Assembly: GCF_900105515.1 (NCBI RefSeq)
Contig: NZ_FNSY01000001.1
Coordinates: 4,154,001 to 4,218,000 of the forward strand
From: Streptomyces sp. 2131.1
GTDB lineage: Bacteria > Actinomycetota > Actinomycetes > Streptomycetales > Streptomycetaceae
DNA: 64,000 nt
Direction: 5' to 3'
Of the stretch, positions 35,099 to 44,767 are shown one piece after another. The translations under genes and the position numbers were made by a program. The first letter of the stretch is position 1; each line of letters opens with the position of its first letter. The notes beneath the pieces are model-generated. The model did not search any database. It had not been told where the DNA came from and was given only the letters and a program-made list of their open reading frames with translations.

Positions 35099-36259
35099 CT
35101 ACGAGGTCAGCGGGTTCCGGGGCGGGAGGGGCTCGGTCGGCTCGGGCGGCTTCGGCAGCCACGTCAGTGCCAGCAGGGCCGCGTCGTCGTACGTGTCGTC
35201 GGCGCTGTACGCCTGGGCGTCCTCCAGGAGCCAGGCGAGCAGGTGGTGGGGGTCGACCGGGGTGGGGTGGTCGTGCTGGTAGGCCGTCAGGCGGGTGGTG
35301 AGGGGGTAGAAGGTGCCGGCCGCGTTGCGGGTCTCCGCGATTCCGTCGGTGTAGAGCAGGAGGGTGTCGCCGGGGCGCAGGTGCGTGCCGGCGGGCTGCG
35401 GGGCGTCCGGCGGGGTGGGTGGGGCCGCGAGGGCGCGCAGGCCGAGGGGGAGGCCGGGGGCGGCGGGGAGTTCGCGGACGGCGCCGGTGCCCAGGACGAG
35501 CGCGGGCGGGTGGCCGCAGGAGTACGCGTGGGTGCGTCCGTCGGGCGCGGTCTCGATCAGGAGCGCGGTGACGAACGCCTCCTCGTCGCGCAGGAAGCGG
35601 CTCAGCCCGGTGTCGAGCCGGCCGGCCAGGCGGCCGAGGGTGGGCTGTTCGTAGGCCGCTTCGTGGAAGGAGCCGAGGACCGCGGCGGCGGTGGACACGG
35701 CGCCGAGCCCCTTGCCGCGTACGTCGCCGATGAGGGCGCGTACGCCGAAGTCGGTGTCCGCCACCGCGTAGAGGTCACCGCCGATACGGGCGTACTGGGC
35801 GGCGGCCAGATAGCTCGCGGCCGTACGGAAGCGGCCCAGGGTCTCGGGCGGCGGGCGCAGGACCGCGCGTTGCGCGGTTTCGGCTACGGAGACCACCTTC
35901 CGCAGCCGGGCGTAGTCCTGCTCGCCGCGGCGGACCACGAAGCAGCTCAGTGCGGCGATGACGCCGATCACCACCGTGGTGCCGGCCACGGAACCGATCC
36001 TCTGCGGTTCGGTCGGCAGGAGCAGCCAGCGGGTCGCGGCCGCCACGATCGCCGAGCAGATGATCATCGGCGGGCGGAACGCGAACGCGATGACGGCGGG
36101 GATCGCGACGAGGACGGAGGCGATGTGCGAGGAGGGCGGGGTGGTGAGCTGAAGGATCACGACCAGGAGGCACAGCACCAGAGCCGTGCCCAGGACCGCG
36201 AGCTTGGTGGCCCGTCCGGCCGGCGGGCGGGTGTCGGGCGCCCCTTCACGGGTGGGCAT
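35099..36259 (-). CDS. Membrane PP2C/SpoIIE-type serine phosphatase
   Basis: The 386-residue protein has about four N-terminal membrane helices (about 23-110) and a C-terminal PP2C/SpoIIE domain. The metal-binding motifs are IGGDLYAVAD (about 152), LIGDVRGKGLGAVS (about 168) and a late GDTLLLYTDGIAET (about 315). In Streptomyces such phosphatases usually act on anti-sigma-factor antagonists. It has no extra PAS/GAF domain. Its ATG lies inside the end of the FUSC gene (14-base overlap), so the two are co-transcribed. Confidence 0.9.
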   Translation of the reverse strand: MPTREGAPDTRPPAGRATKLAVLGTALVLCLLVVILQLTTPPSSHIASVLVAIPAVIAFAFRPPMIICSAIVAAATRWLLLPTEPQRIGSVAGTTVVIGVIAALSCFVVRRGEQDYARLRKVVSVAETAQRAVLRPPPETLGRFRTAASYLAAAQYARIGGDLYAVADTDFGVRALIGDVRGKGLGAVSTAAAVLGSFHEAAYEQPTLGRLAGRLDTGLSRFLRDEEAFVTALLIETAPDGRTHAYSCGHPPALVLGTGAVRELPAAPGLPLGLRALAAPPTPPDAPQPAGTHLRPGDTLLLYTDGIAETRNAAGTFYPLTTRLTAYQHDHPTPVDPHHLLAWLLEDAQAYSADDTYDDAALLALTWLPKPPEPTEPLPPRNPLTS

Positions 36260-38426
36260 GTCCGCCCCTCCCGGTGATTGCGGCCGGTTCGGGATCGCGC
36301 CGGGCCGTGCGCTCGATCCACGCCAGCTGGTGGCCGAGGCTCGTCAGCCACACCTCCAGGTCCACGGAGAGCGACGCCGGCGGGTAGTCGGCCGGGGCCG
36401 GGGCGGGCGGCCGCGCGGGCGCCGGGCTCCGGCCGCCGACCAGGGCGGCGATCCGGTCGGCCTCCGCCTCCAGGTCCGCCGCGGCCGTACGGGCCCAGAC
36501 CGCGGGCGGGCCGGTGGGCTCGGCGGTCCGGGGGAGGCCCAGGTGGGGCAGGCGGTGGGCGCCGAGGATCGTGTGGCTCGCGAGGATGAGCACCGCGTGC
36601 CAGTCCGTTCCGGTTCCGGCCGGGAGGGCGGGGGCCTCGCTGCGGTACTGCGCGTACGCCGCCTCAGCGAGGCGCAGCCGGTGCAGGCTCGGGAGGACCG
36701 GTGCCGGGGTCCGCTCGTCGGGCGCGGGGGTCATCAGGAGCTGTGCGGTGGCCGGGACCAGGCCGCCGCAGGAGTGCAGCAGGTCGGCCATCGTGCGGCG
36801 GACCTCGCGACGGGCCCCGGCCGGCCAGGCGAGGAGCCCGCACAGCAGCCCGATCGCGCTGCCGGTGAGCACGTCGATCATCCGCGCTTCCGAGAGCCGC
36901 CAGGTGACCGGGGCGATCTGGGCGAACGCCGTCGCCACGACCAGCGTGAACCCGGCCTGTGCCCAGGCGATCCCCAGCTGCGGCCCCAGGCAGAAGGCCG
37001 CAAGCATCGCCGGGAGGAGCAGCGCCGCGTACAGGTCGGTGTGCGGGCCGAGCCCGATCAGGAGCGCGCCCGCGGCCAGGGCGCCGACGACGTTCCCGAC
37101 GACGGCGCGGCGTACCGCCTGCCAGGTCGCGCCCACGGTCGTCCGCCCGAGGGTCAGCACCGCCAGCAGCACCCAGAACCCGTGGGCCAGGTCGAGGGTG
37201 CCCGCCACCAGCCGGGCGGCGGCCAGTCCGAGGGCGGTGCGCACGGCGTTCTGGAAGAGCACCGAACGCAGGGTGATGTTGCCGAGGACCCGGCGGGCCC
37301 ACAGTCTCGGCGTCGACAGCTCCGCATACCAGAACTGCTCGCGCGGGACGGCCGGCCCGCGTGGTCCGCCGTGCGCGGCGATGTCCGTCGCGACTTCCAC
37401 GATCCGGGCCGACTCCGCCAGTGCCAGGACCCGCGACTGCCGTCTGAGGACGGCGATCGGCGGTACGAGGGAGGCCGGCCCGGACGTCAGCCGTACGCGC
37501 TCCGCCCTGAAGCCCTCCATCGCCGCGTCGAGCGTGCCGGCCACGGGCGGGTGCTTCCCGGTGCGCAGGTAGGCCGCGCAGCCCCGGCACACCTCGGCGA
37601 CCCGGGCCAGGAGCGCGGCGGACGGCGGATCGGCGGGCGCGGGCGGCTCCTCCGCGAGGGTGGCCAGCTGGTTCAGGAGGCGGCGCACCGAGCGGCCGGC
37701 CTGGTCCAGGGCGCGGTCCGTCCGCCCGGCGCTCGCCGGTTGCTCGGCCGGGGGCAGGGTCGACGGGCGCAGCCGCTCACCGGCCGCGCGCAGCGTCGCC
37801 GGGGGTACGCGGCCGGGCGAGGCGGCCTCGTCCGCCGCCGTTCGCAGCGCGTCGGCCATGCGGTGGCGGTAGGAGGGGGCGGCCCGCTCGGGCAGGAGGA
37901 GGGTCTCGCACGCCACGAGGAGCAGGACGCCGGCGGTCAGGCCGACGAGCCGGTCGCCCAGGGCGCCGGGGGCGTACGGGGGGAAGCAGGCGAGGATGTA
38001 GAAGAGCTGGAGGCCGGGGCCCGCACCCGCCGGGCGCGGCCCCGCGACGGCCGCGAAGGCGAGCAGGAACCCGACGACGAGCATCCCACCCACGGCCGCC
38101 CAGGTGTCCACGGCCAGCAGCGTTCCCAGTGACGCCAGCGCGAGGGCCGGCGGGAGTGCGCACAGCATCACGGTCGCCTTCTGGCGGCCGGAACCGGGGA
38201 TGTGGGAGAGCAGGCCCAGCGCGACGGGCGCGAAGAGCGCGTACAGCGCGGCGACCGGCCGGTCGCCGGCGTAGAGCAGCGGATAGAACCCGGCGCCCGC
38301 CGCGACCGCCACCCGGACACCCCGCCGGACGACGACCGGCCGCGCGCTGTCGACGGTCACCCCGGTGCCCGGCAGCCGCCGTCGCCCGGGCCCGGCGCGT
38401 CTCGTATGGGCAGCGGCTGTGCGCAC
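36246..38426 (-). CDS. FUSC family transporter-like membrane protein
   Basis: This 726-residue protein has two clusters of about five or six membrane helices (about 38-175 and 395-525), each followed by a helical cytoplasmic domain. That is the FUSC/aromatic acid exporter layout. The second cluster includes ARLVAGTLDLAHGFWVLLAVLT, a family-typical region, shown here in two overlapping pieces (LDLAHGFWVLLAVLT). Substrates could be aromatic acids. GTG 38426 is the start; the coupled phosphatase gene follows. Confidence 0.88.
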   Translation of the reverse strand: MRTAAAHTRRAGPGRRRLPGTGVTVDSARPVVVRRGVRVAVAAGAGFYPLLYAGDRPVAALYALFAPVALGLLSHIPGSGRQKATVMLCALPPALALASLGTLLAVDTWAAVGGMLVVGFLLAFAAVAGPRPAGAGPGLQLFYILACFPPYAPGALGDRLVGLTAGVLLLVACETLLLPERAAPSYRHRMADALRTAADEAASPGRVPPATLRAAGERLRPSTLPPAEQPASAGRTDRALDQAGRSVRRLLNQLATLAEEPPAPADPPSAALLARVAEVCRGCAAYLRTGKHPPVAGTLDAAMEGFRAERVRLTSGPASLVPPIAVLRRQSRVLALAESARIVEVATDIAAHGGPRGPAVPREQFWYAELSTPRLWARRVLGNITLRSVLFQNAVRTALGLAAARLVAGTLDLAHGFWVLLAVLTLGRTTVGATWQAVRRAVVGNVVGALAAGALLIGLGPHTDLYAALLLPAMLAAFCLGPQLGIAWAQAGFTLVVATAFAQIAPVTWRLSEARMIDVLTGSAIGLLCGLLAWPAGARREVRRTMADLLHSCGGLVPATAQLLMTPAPDERTPAPVLPSLHRLRLAEAAYAQYRSEAPALPAGTGTDWHAVLILASHTILGAHRLPHLGLPRTAEPTGPPAVWARTAAADLEAEADRIAALVGGRSPAPARPPAPAPADYPPASLSVDLEVWLTSLGHQLAWIERTARRDPEPAAITGRGGHAHP

Positions 38427-38529
38427 ATCCCGCGACGCTCCCTTCTCCGCCCGGACCGTGTCCCTTCCCCCACGACATTGTCGAACAGGCCCGGCCGCCG
38501 CGCTCGCGGACGATCGGCGGCGGGAGCGG

Positions 38530-39177
38530 TCAGGGGTTGTTCAGGTACGCCAGCACCGCCAGCACGCGGCGGTTGTTAGAGCCGTCGTCCGTGATGCCGA
38601 GCTTGCCGAAGAGGGAGGTCGTGTACTTGCTGATCGCGCTGTCGCTCAGGAACAGCCGCCCCGCGATCGCCTGGTTGGACAGGCCCTCCGCCATCAGCGC
38701 CAGCACCGAGTGCTCGCGCTCCGTGAGACCGCCCAGCCTGCGGTGCGACGAGCCGCTGGACAGCAGCTTCGCGATGACCGCCGGGTCCATCGCCGTCCCG
38801 CCGGCCGCGACCCGTTCCAGCGCGTCGACGAACTGGTCCGCGTCGAAGACGCTCTCCTTCAGGAAGTAGCCGACCCCGCCCGACCCGTCGGCCAGCAACT
38901 CGCGGGCGTACAGCTGCTCCACGTACTGGGACAGGATCAGCACCGGCAGGCCCGGCACCTCGGCGCGGGCGGCGAGAGCCGCGCGCAGGCCCTCGTCCGT
39001 CTGTGTCGGCGGCATGCGGACGTCCACCACCGCCACGTCGGGTCGGAACTCGCGCAGGGCGGCCAGTGTCTCGGGGCCGGTCGTGGCCGTACCCACCACC
39101 TCGTGTCCGTACGCCTCGATGAGACGGACCATGCCGTCGCGCAGGAGATACAGGTCCTCGGCTACAACGATTCGCAT
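38530..39177 (-). CDS. NarL/LuxR-type response regulator
   Basis: The 215-residue protein has a receiver domain with Asp 52 as the phosphate acceptor (AVVDVRMPP), a Lys near 107 (YFLKES), and a LuxR helix-turn-helix (LTEREHSVLALMAEGLSNQAI as two parts, about 150-170; SDSAISKY 177-184). It is downstream of its kinase with a 16-base overlap. The target genes are not evident; the kinase is divergent from a small membrane protein, which is a candidate. Confidence 0.95.
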   Translation of the reverse strand: MRIVVAEDLYLLRDGMVRLIEAYGHEVVGTATTGPETLAALREFRPDVAVVDVRMPPTQTDEGLRAALAARAEVPGLPVLILSQYVEQLYARELLADGSGGVGYFLKESVFDADQFVDALERVAAGGTAMDPAVIAKLLSSGSSHRRLGGLTEREHSVLALMAEGLSNQAIAGRLFLSDSAISKYTTSLFGKLGITDDGSNNRRVLAVLAYLNNP

Positions 39178-40409
39178 GGCACCATGATCCTCGCGCGGGT
39201 CGGCCCGCCGGCCGGACTGGTGATCTCCAGGCTTCCGTCGAAGACCGCGAGGCGCCGCCGCAGCCCCGCGAGTCCGCCGCCGTCCCGGACGACCGCCCCG
39301 CCGCGCCCGTCGTCCTCCGTCTCGACGACGAGGCCCGTCCCGTCCTGAGCGAGGGAGATCCGCATCCGCGTCGCCCGGGCGTGCTTGACCGCGTTGGTGA
39401 GCAGCTCGGCGACGCCGAAGTAGAGCGCCGACTCGACGGGCGCGTCCAGCCGACCCGGCACGTCCGCGACGACCTCCGTTTCGAGCGGGCTGTCGAGGGC
39501 GAGGGCGCGTACGGCGTCGACGAGGCCCCGGTCGTTGAGGACGGGCGGGTTGATGCCGTGGACCAGGTCGCGCAGTTCGGCGAGCGAGGCGGTGGCGCCC
39601 GCCCGTGCCTCGCGCATCAGCGCCCTGGCCCGCTCCGGGTCGGTCTCCATCAGCCTCTCCACCGTCGCCAGGGACATCCCGAGCGCGACGAGCCTGGCCT
39701 GCGCCCCGTCGTGCAGGTCACGCTCGATCCGGTGGATCTCGGCGGCCTGAGCCACCGTCGCGTCCGCCCGCTGACCTGTGAGTTCGTTCACCCGGTCCGC
39801 CAGCGCCATCGTGGCGGACGGCCGCAGGAAACGGACCGCGACGGGGACGACCGGCCGCCAGGCGTACGGGGAAGAGGCGACGGTCACCAGGAGGCCCAGG
39901 AGCGCGGCCGGCGTGCCCGTACCCAGCCCCACGGCCGCCAGAACCACCCCCGCGGGTGGAACGCACGCCGCGATCCCCGCCATGAACGGGGCGATCGCGG
40001 TGAACCGGAGGTCGCGCCCGTTGGCCGGGTCCTTCCAACGCAGCCGCCACCGCTGGTCCATGAGGGCGTCGCGCCGGGTGCGGTGGTAGTCGAAGCCGTT
40101 CCACCAGTGGCCAGTGGCCATACGTGTCACGGGTGGCGCCTGCCGGTAGCCGGACGGGATCGCGGTCCCGGACCAGCGGGCGACCAGGAAGCGGACCGCC
40201 CGGCACACCGGCCTCGCCAGGGCGAGCGTGCCCACGCACACCAGCACCAGGGGCCCCACCCACGACCAGGGGTTCGCCGCGCCCCACGCGATGCCCCACA
40301 CCACCGCGCCCGCCCACACGGCCGGGATCAGCAGCGTGACGGCGGCGACGGCGCACGCCCGTACAAAGCCGGTGCCGGCCCGGGCCGGCCACGATCCCCG
40401 TACACCCAT
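39162..40409 (-). CDS. Histidine kinase, HisKA_3 (NarX/DesK) type
   Basis: The 415-residue kinase has two membrane pairs (about 18-70 and 135-180), a HisKA_3 box with His 233 (ERDLHDGAQARL) and a short HATPase domain with ELLTNAVKHA (N box) and EDDGRGG. The region GHWWNGFDYHRTRR between helices is of the kind seen in Streptomyces sensor domains of unknown signal. ATG 40409 follows CAGGGGAC. It forms a two-component pair with the overlapping response regulator. Confidence 0.93.
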   Translation of the reverse strand: MGVRGSWPARAGTGFVRACAVAAVTLLIPAVWAGAVVWGIAWGAANPWSWVGPLVLVCVGTLALARPVCRAVRFLVARWSGTAIPSGYRQAPPVTRMATGHWWNGFDYHRTRRDALMDQRWRLRWKDPANGRDLRFTAIAPFMAGIAACVPPAGVVLAAVGLGTGTPAALLGLLVTVASSPYAWRPVVPVAVRFLRPSATMALADRVNELTGQRADATVAQAAEIHRIERDLHDGAQARLVALGMSLATVERLMETDPERARALMREARAGATASLAELRDLVHGINPPVLNDRGLVDAVRALALDSPLETEVVADVPGRLDAPVESALYFGVAELLTNAVKHARATRMRISLAQDGTGLVVETEDDGRGGAVVRDGGGLAGLRRRLAVFDGSLEITSPAGGPTRARIMVPCESL

Positions 40410-40563
40410 GTCCCCTGCCGCCTCTCCCCGTTCGTCCCGGTGCCCCACTCTGCACCGTGCGGAGGGCGCGCGGGCCCTGTCCGGGGAGGAGTGGGTCTGG
40501 GCCCACCCCGTCGTGCGTCCAGGCGCATACCGCGCCGGACCGGCGATTCGTAGCGTCGTCGCC

Positions 40564-40980
40564 ATGACCACGAGGACGAACACTCAGCCCGAGGCCCCGA
40601 AGGCCCTCGCACCGGCACGCCGGAGCATCACGCTCTACGGGGCACTCGCCGGCACGGCACTGCTCGCGGTGATCGCGGTGGCGGCGACCGGCCACACGGT
40701 GAACACCTTCATGTGGGTCCGCGCGGTCCTGCTGCCGCTGACCGCGTACGTACTCCTGCGCCTCACGGCCGCCGCGGCCGACGGCTCGCGCCGCGCGTTC
40801 GAGCGGGTGAGCACCCTCGCGGTGATCATGCCGGTCGCGATCATCGGAGTGGACCTGATTCCGGGCGTCTGCCCGCCCTGGTACGCGGCGGCCCAGGCAC
40901 TGTGCATGCTGCCGGTGATCCGGGTGGCGTTCCTGACGCGGAGTACGGCGCTGAAGACGGCGTTTCCGAAGGCGGGGTGA
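40564..40980 (+). CDS. Four-helix small membrane protein
   Basis: The 138-residue protein has hydrophobic helices at about 23-42, 48-70, 82-100 and 105-124, with no known motif. ATG 40564 is divergent from the histidine kinase across 154 bases, so it may be a target of that two-component system. I do not recognise a named family, though similar small proteins follow sensor kinases in other streptomycetes. Confidence 0.75.
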   Translation: MTTRTNTQPEAPKALAPARRSITLYGALAGTALLAVIAVAATGHTVNTFMWVRAVLLPLTAYVLLRLTAAAADGSRRAFERVSTLAVIMPVAIIGVDLIPGVCPPWYAAAQALCMLPVIRVAFLTRSTALKTAFPKAG

Positions 40981-40993
40981 GGGAAGAGGGGCC

Positions 40994-41497
40994 TCAGACC
41001 GCCCCGCCCTCCCGGAGCGACTGGAGCGGCTTCGCGTAGCAGCGGCTGCTGTCGTACGTGCGGTAGTGGCCGAACTTGGAGCACGGGGTGTAGCCGCTGG
41101 AGAGGTACAGGGCGATGGCCTCCGGCTGGCGGTCGCCGGTCTCCAGGACCATGCGGGTGCGGCCGGCGGCGCGGGCGTCCGCCTCCAGAGCGGCGAGGAT
41201 GCGGCGGGCGAGGCCCTGGCCGCGAACTTCCGGTATGACGTACATCCGCTTCAGCTCGGCGTCACCGTCCGAGTAGCCCTCGTCGTTGCGTTCCTGGGCG
41301 CGCCAGCCGCCGGTGGCGACGGGCTGCTCCGACGCGTCGTACGCGATCAGGTACAGACCGTGAGGCGGGTCGAACATCGCGGCGTCCAGCGGTGTGACAT
41401 CGCCCCCATCGCCGTAGCGCTCGGCGTACTCCAGCTGCACACGATCGTTGAGTTTGACGGCATCGGGGTGGTCGAAGGCCCGGAGCTGGATATTCAT
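40994..41497 (-). CDS. GNAT family N-acetyltransferase
   Basis: This 167-residue protein has a GNAT core: ELKRMYVIPEVRGQGLARRIL (acetyl-CoA loop, about 83-103, here two pieces RMYVIP and RGQGLARRIL) and MVLETGDRQPEAIALYLSSGY-type strand and helix. The C-terminus SKFGHYRTYDSSRCYAKPL is typical for the group. The substrate is unknown. ATG 41497 lies close to, and divergent from, exonuclease III, sharing a short promoter region of 50 bases. Confidence 0.9.
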   Translation of the reverse strand: MNIQLRAFDHPDAVKLNDRVQLEYAERYGDGGDVTPLDAAMFDPPHGLYLIAYDASEQPVATGGWRAQERNDEGYSDGDAELKRMYVIPEVRGQGLARRILAALEADARAAGRTRMVLETGDRQPEAIALYLSSGYTPCSKFGHYRTYDSSRCYAKPLQSLREGGAV

Positions 41498-41547
41498 GCG
41501 GAGTAGTGTACATGTATGCGATGCGAGGTGGTCGGTATCGTGCCGGA

Positions 41548-42363
41548 ATGCTCACTGTGACCTCCGTGAATGTAAACGGGCTCCGCGCCGCGGCCAAGAA
41601 GGGCTTCGTCGAGTGGCTGGCCGAGACCGACGCCGACGTGATCTGCCTCCAGGAAGTGCGCGCCGAGCCCGGGCAGCTGCCCGCGGAGGTGCGTGAGCCC
41701 GAGGGCTGGCACGCCGTCCACGCGCCGGCCGCCGCCAAGGGCCGGGCCGGGGTCTCCCTCTACTCGCGGCGCGCCCCCGAGCGCGTGCAGATCGGCTTCG
41801 GCGGGTACGGGCACGCCGGGTGCGAGGAGTTCGACACGAGCGGGCGGTATGTCGAGATCGACCTCCCCGGCGTCACGGTCGCCAGCCTGTACCTGCCCTC
41901 CGGCGAGGTCGGCACCGAACGGCAGGACGAGAAGGAGCGGTTCATGGCCGCCTTCCTGCCCTACCTCGTCGGACTGAAGGCGCGCGCCGCCGCCGAGGGC
42001 CGCGAGGTCGTCGTCTGCGGCGACTGGAACATCGCCCACCAGGAGGCCGACCTCAAGAACTGGCGCGCCAACCGCAAGAACTCCGGCTTCCTGCCCGAGG
42101 AGCGCGCGTGGCTGACCCGGGTCTTCGCGGAGGCCGAGTACGTGGACGTTGTGCGCGCCCTGCACCCGGACGTCGAGGGCCCGTACTCGTGGTGGTCGTA
42201 CCGGGGGCGCGCGTTCGACAACGACACGGGCTGGCGCATCGACTACCAGGTCGCGACCCCGGGGCTGGCCGGGCGTGCGGTGAAGGCGTGGGTGGAGCGG
42301 GCCGCCACGCACGGCGAGCGGTGGAGCGACCACGCGCCGGTGACGGTGGTGTACGAGCAGTAA
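41548..42363 (+). CDS. xth: Exodeoxyribonuclease III
   Basis: The 271-residue enzyme of the ExoIII/AP endonuclease family starts LTVTSVNVNGLRAA with the catalytic Asn. It has DVICLQEVRA (metal-binding Glu), VVVCGDWNIAH (about 156-166) and the C-terminal WSDHAPV (catalytic Asp-His). It removes abasic sites and 3' blocks in base-excision repair. ATG 41548 gives the normal family length; an upstream in-frame ATG (41506) would add 14 atypical residues. Confidence 0.95.
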   Translation: MLTVTSVNVNGLRAAAKKGFVEWLAETDADVICLQEVRAEPGQLPAEVREPEGWHAVHAPAAAKGRAGVSLYSRRAPERVQIGFGGYGHAGCEEFDTSGRYVEIDLPGVTVASLYLPSGEVGTERQDEKERFMAAFLPYLVGLKARAAAEGREVVVCGDWNIAHQEADLKNWRANRKNSGFLPEERAWLTRVFAEAEYVDVVRALHPDVEGPYSWWSYRGRAFDNDTGWRIDYQVATPGLAGRAVKAWVERAATHGERWSDHAPVTVVYEQ

Positions 42364-42398
42364 GGCCGGCGGCGGGACGGCCGGTACGCGCCCCGGAG

Positions 42399-43076
42399 CT
42401 ACTCCTCCTCCGGCTCCGGCTTCTCCCGCCGCAGCCGCCGGTCCAGCGCCATCGACAGCTCCGCGTCCATCACCGCGCGGGCCAGCGGCCGCAGTTGGGG
42501 CGGTTCCGGGTCCGTCTCCGCGCCGTACTCCTGGAGGACCGAGACGAACAGGTCCGCCAGCGCCTCCGCGTGTTCGCGGACGTGGCGGCCCGTGGCGAGG
42601 ACCGTGGCGAGGGGGACACCTTCGCGGACCAGTTCCGCCGAGACCTCCAGCAGGCGGCGGCTGATGTGGACGATCTCCTCGCCGTCCGTCCCCAGGTAGC
42701 CCAGCTCCATCGCCAGCGCCAGGTTCTCCGGGGTCGACTCGCCCTCGAAGTAGTCCGCGAGCTGCTCGGGCGTGAGGCGGACCGGGGTCTCCTCGGACGG
42801 TTCGCCCAGGCCCAGCACCTCCGCGACATCGCGCCCGCTCTCGAACGTACGGGCGAGATCGGCGATGCCGGTGAGGGTGTGGCCGCGTTCCAGGAGGCCG
42901 GTGATCGTCCGCAGGCGGGACAGGTGGTGGTCGTCGTACCAGGCGATCCGGCCCTCGCGGCGGGGCGGCGAGATCAGGCCGCGCTCCCGGTAGAAGCGCA
43001 CGGTCCGGACGGGGATGCCGGCCTCCTTGGCCAGCTCCTCCATGCGGTACTCGCGGTGCTCGCGTCCTTCTGCCAC
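42399..43076 (-). CDS. MerR family transcriptional regulator
   Basis: The 225-residue protein has a MerR winged helix at the N-terminus (YRMEELAKEAGIPVRTVRFYRERGL region, about 10-35) with the conserved RFYRERGLI. A coiled dimer helix and a C-terminal helical domain of unknown ligand follow. It is divergent from the monooxygenase operon with 161 bases between, so it probably controls it. The sequence ACCGTCGGT, a 9-base near-palindrome, lies close upstream of its own start on the shared promoter DNA. Confidence 0.88.
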   Translation of the reverse strand: MAEGREHREYRMEELAKEAGIPVRTVRFYRERGLISPPRREGRIAWYDDHHLSRLRTITGLLERGHTLTGIADLARTFESGRDVAEVLGLGEPSEETPVRLTPEQLADYFEGESTPENLALAMELGYLGTDGEEIVHISRRLLEVSAELVREGVPLATVLATGRHVREHAEALADLFVSVLQEYGAETDPEPPQLRPLARAVMDAELSMALDRRLRREKPEPEEE

Positions 43077-43237
43077 CCCCGCACCCTATCCGTCCCCACC
43101 GCGCTGGGGCCTCAGGTTGTACCGTCGGTAACTTTCCTTCGCCCGCCCCCTACCCATCGGTACGAAGCTGCTCTACCCTCCCAACAATGCCAGTGATTGC
43201 TGGCAGAGTCGTGTGACGTACCGCGGGAGGCGGCAGC

Positions 43238-44767
43238 ATGGCCCAGCACGAGCATGTACGCGTGGCGGTGATCGGATCCGGATTCGGGGGCCTCGGGGCC
43301 GCGGTCCGGCTGCGGCGCGAAGGCATCACCGATTTCGTGGTCCTGGAGCGCGCCGGTTCCGTCGGCGGCACCTGGCGCGACAACAGCTACCCGGGCTGCG
43401 CCTGCGACGTACCGTCCCACCTGTACTCCTTCTCGTTCGCCCCCAACCCCGAGTGGCCGCGCACCTTCTCCGGGCAGGAGCACATCCGCGCCTACCTGGA
43501 GCACGTCGCCGACACCTTCGGGCTCCGCCCGCACCTGCGCCTCAACCACGAGGTGAAGCAGATGCGCTGGGACAACGACGAGCTGCACTGGGTCATCGAC
43601 AGCGCCGACGGCACCACGATCGTCGCGGACGTCGTCGTCTCCGCGACCGGGCCGCTCTCCGACCCGAAGACGCCCGACATCCCGGGGCTCGCCGACTTCC
43701 CCGGCAAGGTCTTCCACTCCGCCCGCTGGGACCACGACGCCGACCTGGCCGGCAAGCGCGTCGCGATGATCGGCACCGGCGCCTCCGCCATCCAGATCGT
43801 GCCCGCGATCCAGCCGAAGGTCGGGAAGCTGACGCTCTTCCAGCGCACCCCGCCCTGGGTCATGCCCCGCATGGACCGGAAGATCAGCGGCGCCGAGCGC
43901 TGGCTGCACCGCGCGCTGCCCGCCACCGGCACCGCCCGTCGCGGACTCCTCTGGGGCATCCGGGAGTTGCAGGTCAGCGCCTTCACCAAGCACCCCGACC
44001 AGCTCGGCCTGGTCGAGCGGATAGCCAAGTCCAACATGGCCCGGTCCATCAAGGACCCCGCCCTGCGCGCCAAGCTGACCCCCTCGTACCGCATCGGCTG
44101 CAAGCGCATCCTGCTGTCGAGCACGTACTACCCCGCCCTCGCCCAGCCCAATGTCGACGTCGTCGCCTCCGGCCTCGCCGAGGTCCGCGGCTCCACCGTC
44201 GTCGCCTCGGACGGTACGGAGACCGAGGTCGACGCGATCATCTTCGGCACCGGCTTCCACGTCACCGACATGCCGATCGCCGAACGCGTCGTCGGCGCCG
44301 ACGGGATCACGCTCACCGAGTCCTGGAAGGACGGCATGCAGGCCCTGCGCGGCGCCAGCGCGGCCGGCTTCCCGAACTGGATGACCATCATCGGCCCCAA
44401 CACCGGCCTCGGGAACTCCTCGATGATCCTCATGATCGAGTCCCAGCTGAACTACATGGCCGACTACATGCGGCAGTTGAACGTCCTCGGCGGCAAGGTC
44501 GCCCTCGACGCCCGCCCCTCCGCCGTCGGCGCCTGGAACCGCCGCGTCCAGGAGCGCATGAAGCGGACCGTCTGGAACACCGGCGGCTGCAACAGCTGGT
44601 ACCTCGACGCCAACGGCCGCAACACCACCGTCTGGCCCGGCACCACGGCCGAGTTCCGCAAGGCCACCCGGACCGTCGACGTCTCCGAGTACCAGGTTCT
44701 GCGCCCGGCAGCCGTGCCAGCCCAGCGCACCGCCGGCGAGAGCGTCTCCGAGGAGGCCGTCCGATGA
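43238..44767 (+). CDS. Flavin monooxygenase, Baeyer-Villiger type
   Basis: The 509-residue FAD/NADPH enzyme has the FAD loop GSGFGGLG (13-20), the NADPH loop GTGASA (179-184) and the Baeyer-Villiger fingerprint F-x-G-x3-H-x3-W-D (Phe 154 to Asp 165). GGTWRDNSYPG follows the FAD site. It should insert oxygen next to a ketone to form an ester or lactone. GGGAGG lies 8 bases before ATG 43238. It starts a three-gene coupled operon with an alpha/beta hydrolase and a dehydrogenase, a logical order for ketone breakdown. Confidence 0.93.
   Translation: MAQHEHVRVAVIGSGFGGLGAAVRLRREGITDFVVLERAGSVGGTWRDNSYPGCACDVPSHLYSFSFAPNPEWPRTFSGQEHIRAYLEHVADTFGLRPHLRLNHEVKQMRWDNDELHWVIDSADGTTIVADVVVSATGPLSDPKTPDIPGLADFPGKVFHSARWDHDADLAGKRVAMIGTGASAIQIVPAIQPKVGKLTLFQRTPPWVMPRMDRKISGAERWLHRALPATGTARRGLLWGIRELQVSAFTKHPDQLGLVERIAKSNMARSIKDPALRAKLTPSYRIGCKRILLSSTYYPALAQPNVDVVASGLAEVRGSTVVASDGTETEVDAIIFGTGFHVTDMPIAERVVGADGITLTESWKDGMQALRGASAAGFPNWMTIIGPNTGLGNSSMILMIESQLNYMADYMRQLNVLGGKVALDARPSAVGAWNRRVQERMKRTVWNTGGCNSWYLDANGRNTTVWPGTTAEFRKATRTVDVSEYQVLRPAAVPAQRTAGESVSEEAVR

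Noticed and set aside
35030..35110. Similarity of the translated segment HSSSGRKVYEVSGF to the tail of the 41-residue peptide at 34065
   Set aside because: It lies opposite and past the end of the phosphatase gene, has no start or ribosome site, and the match is short; likely chance.
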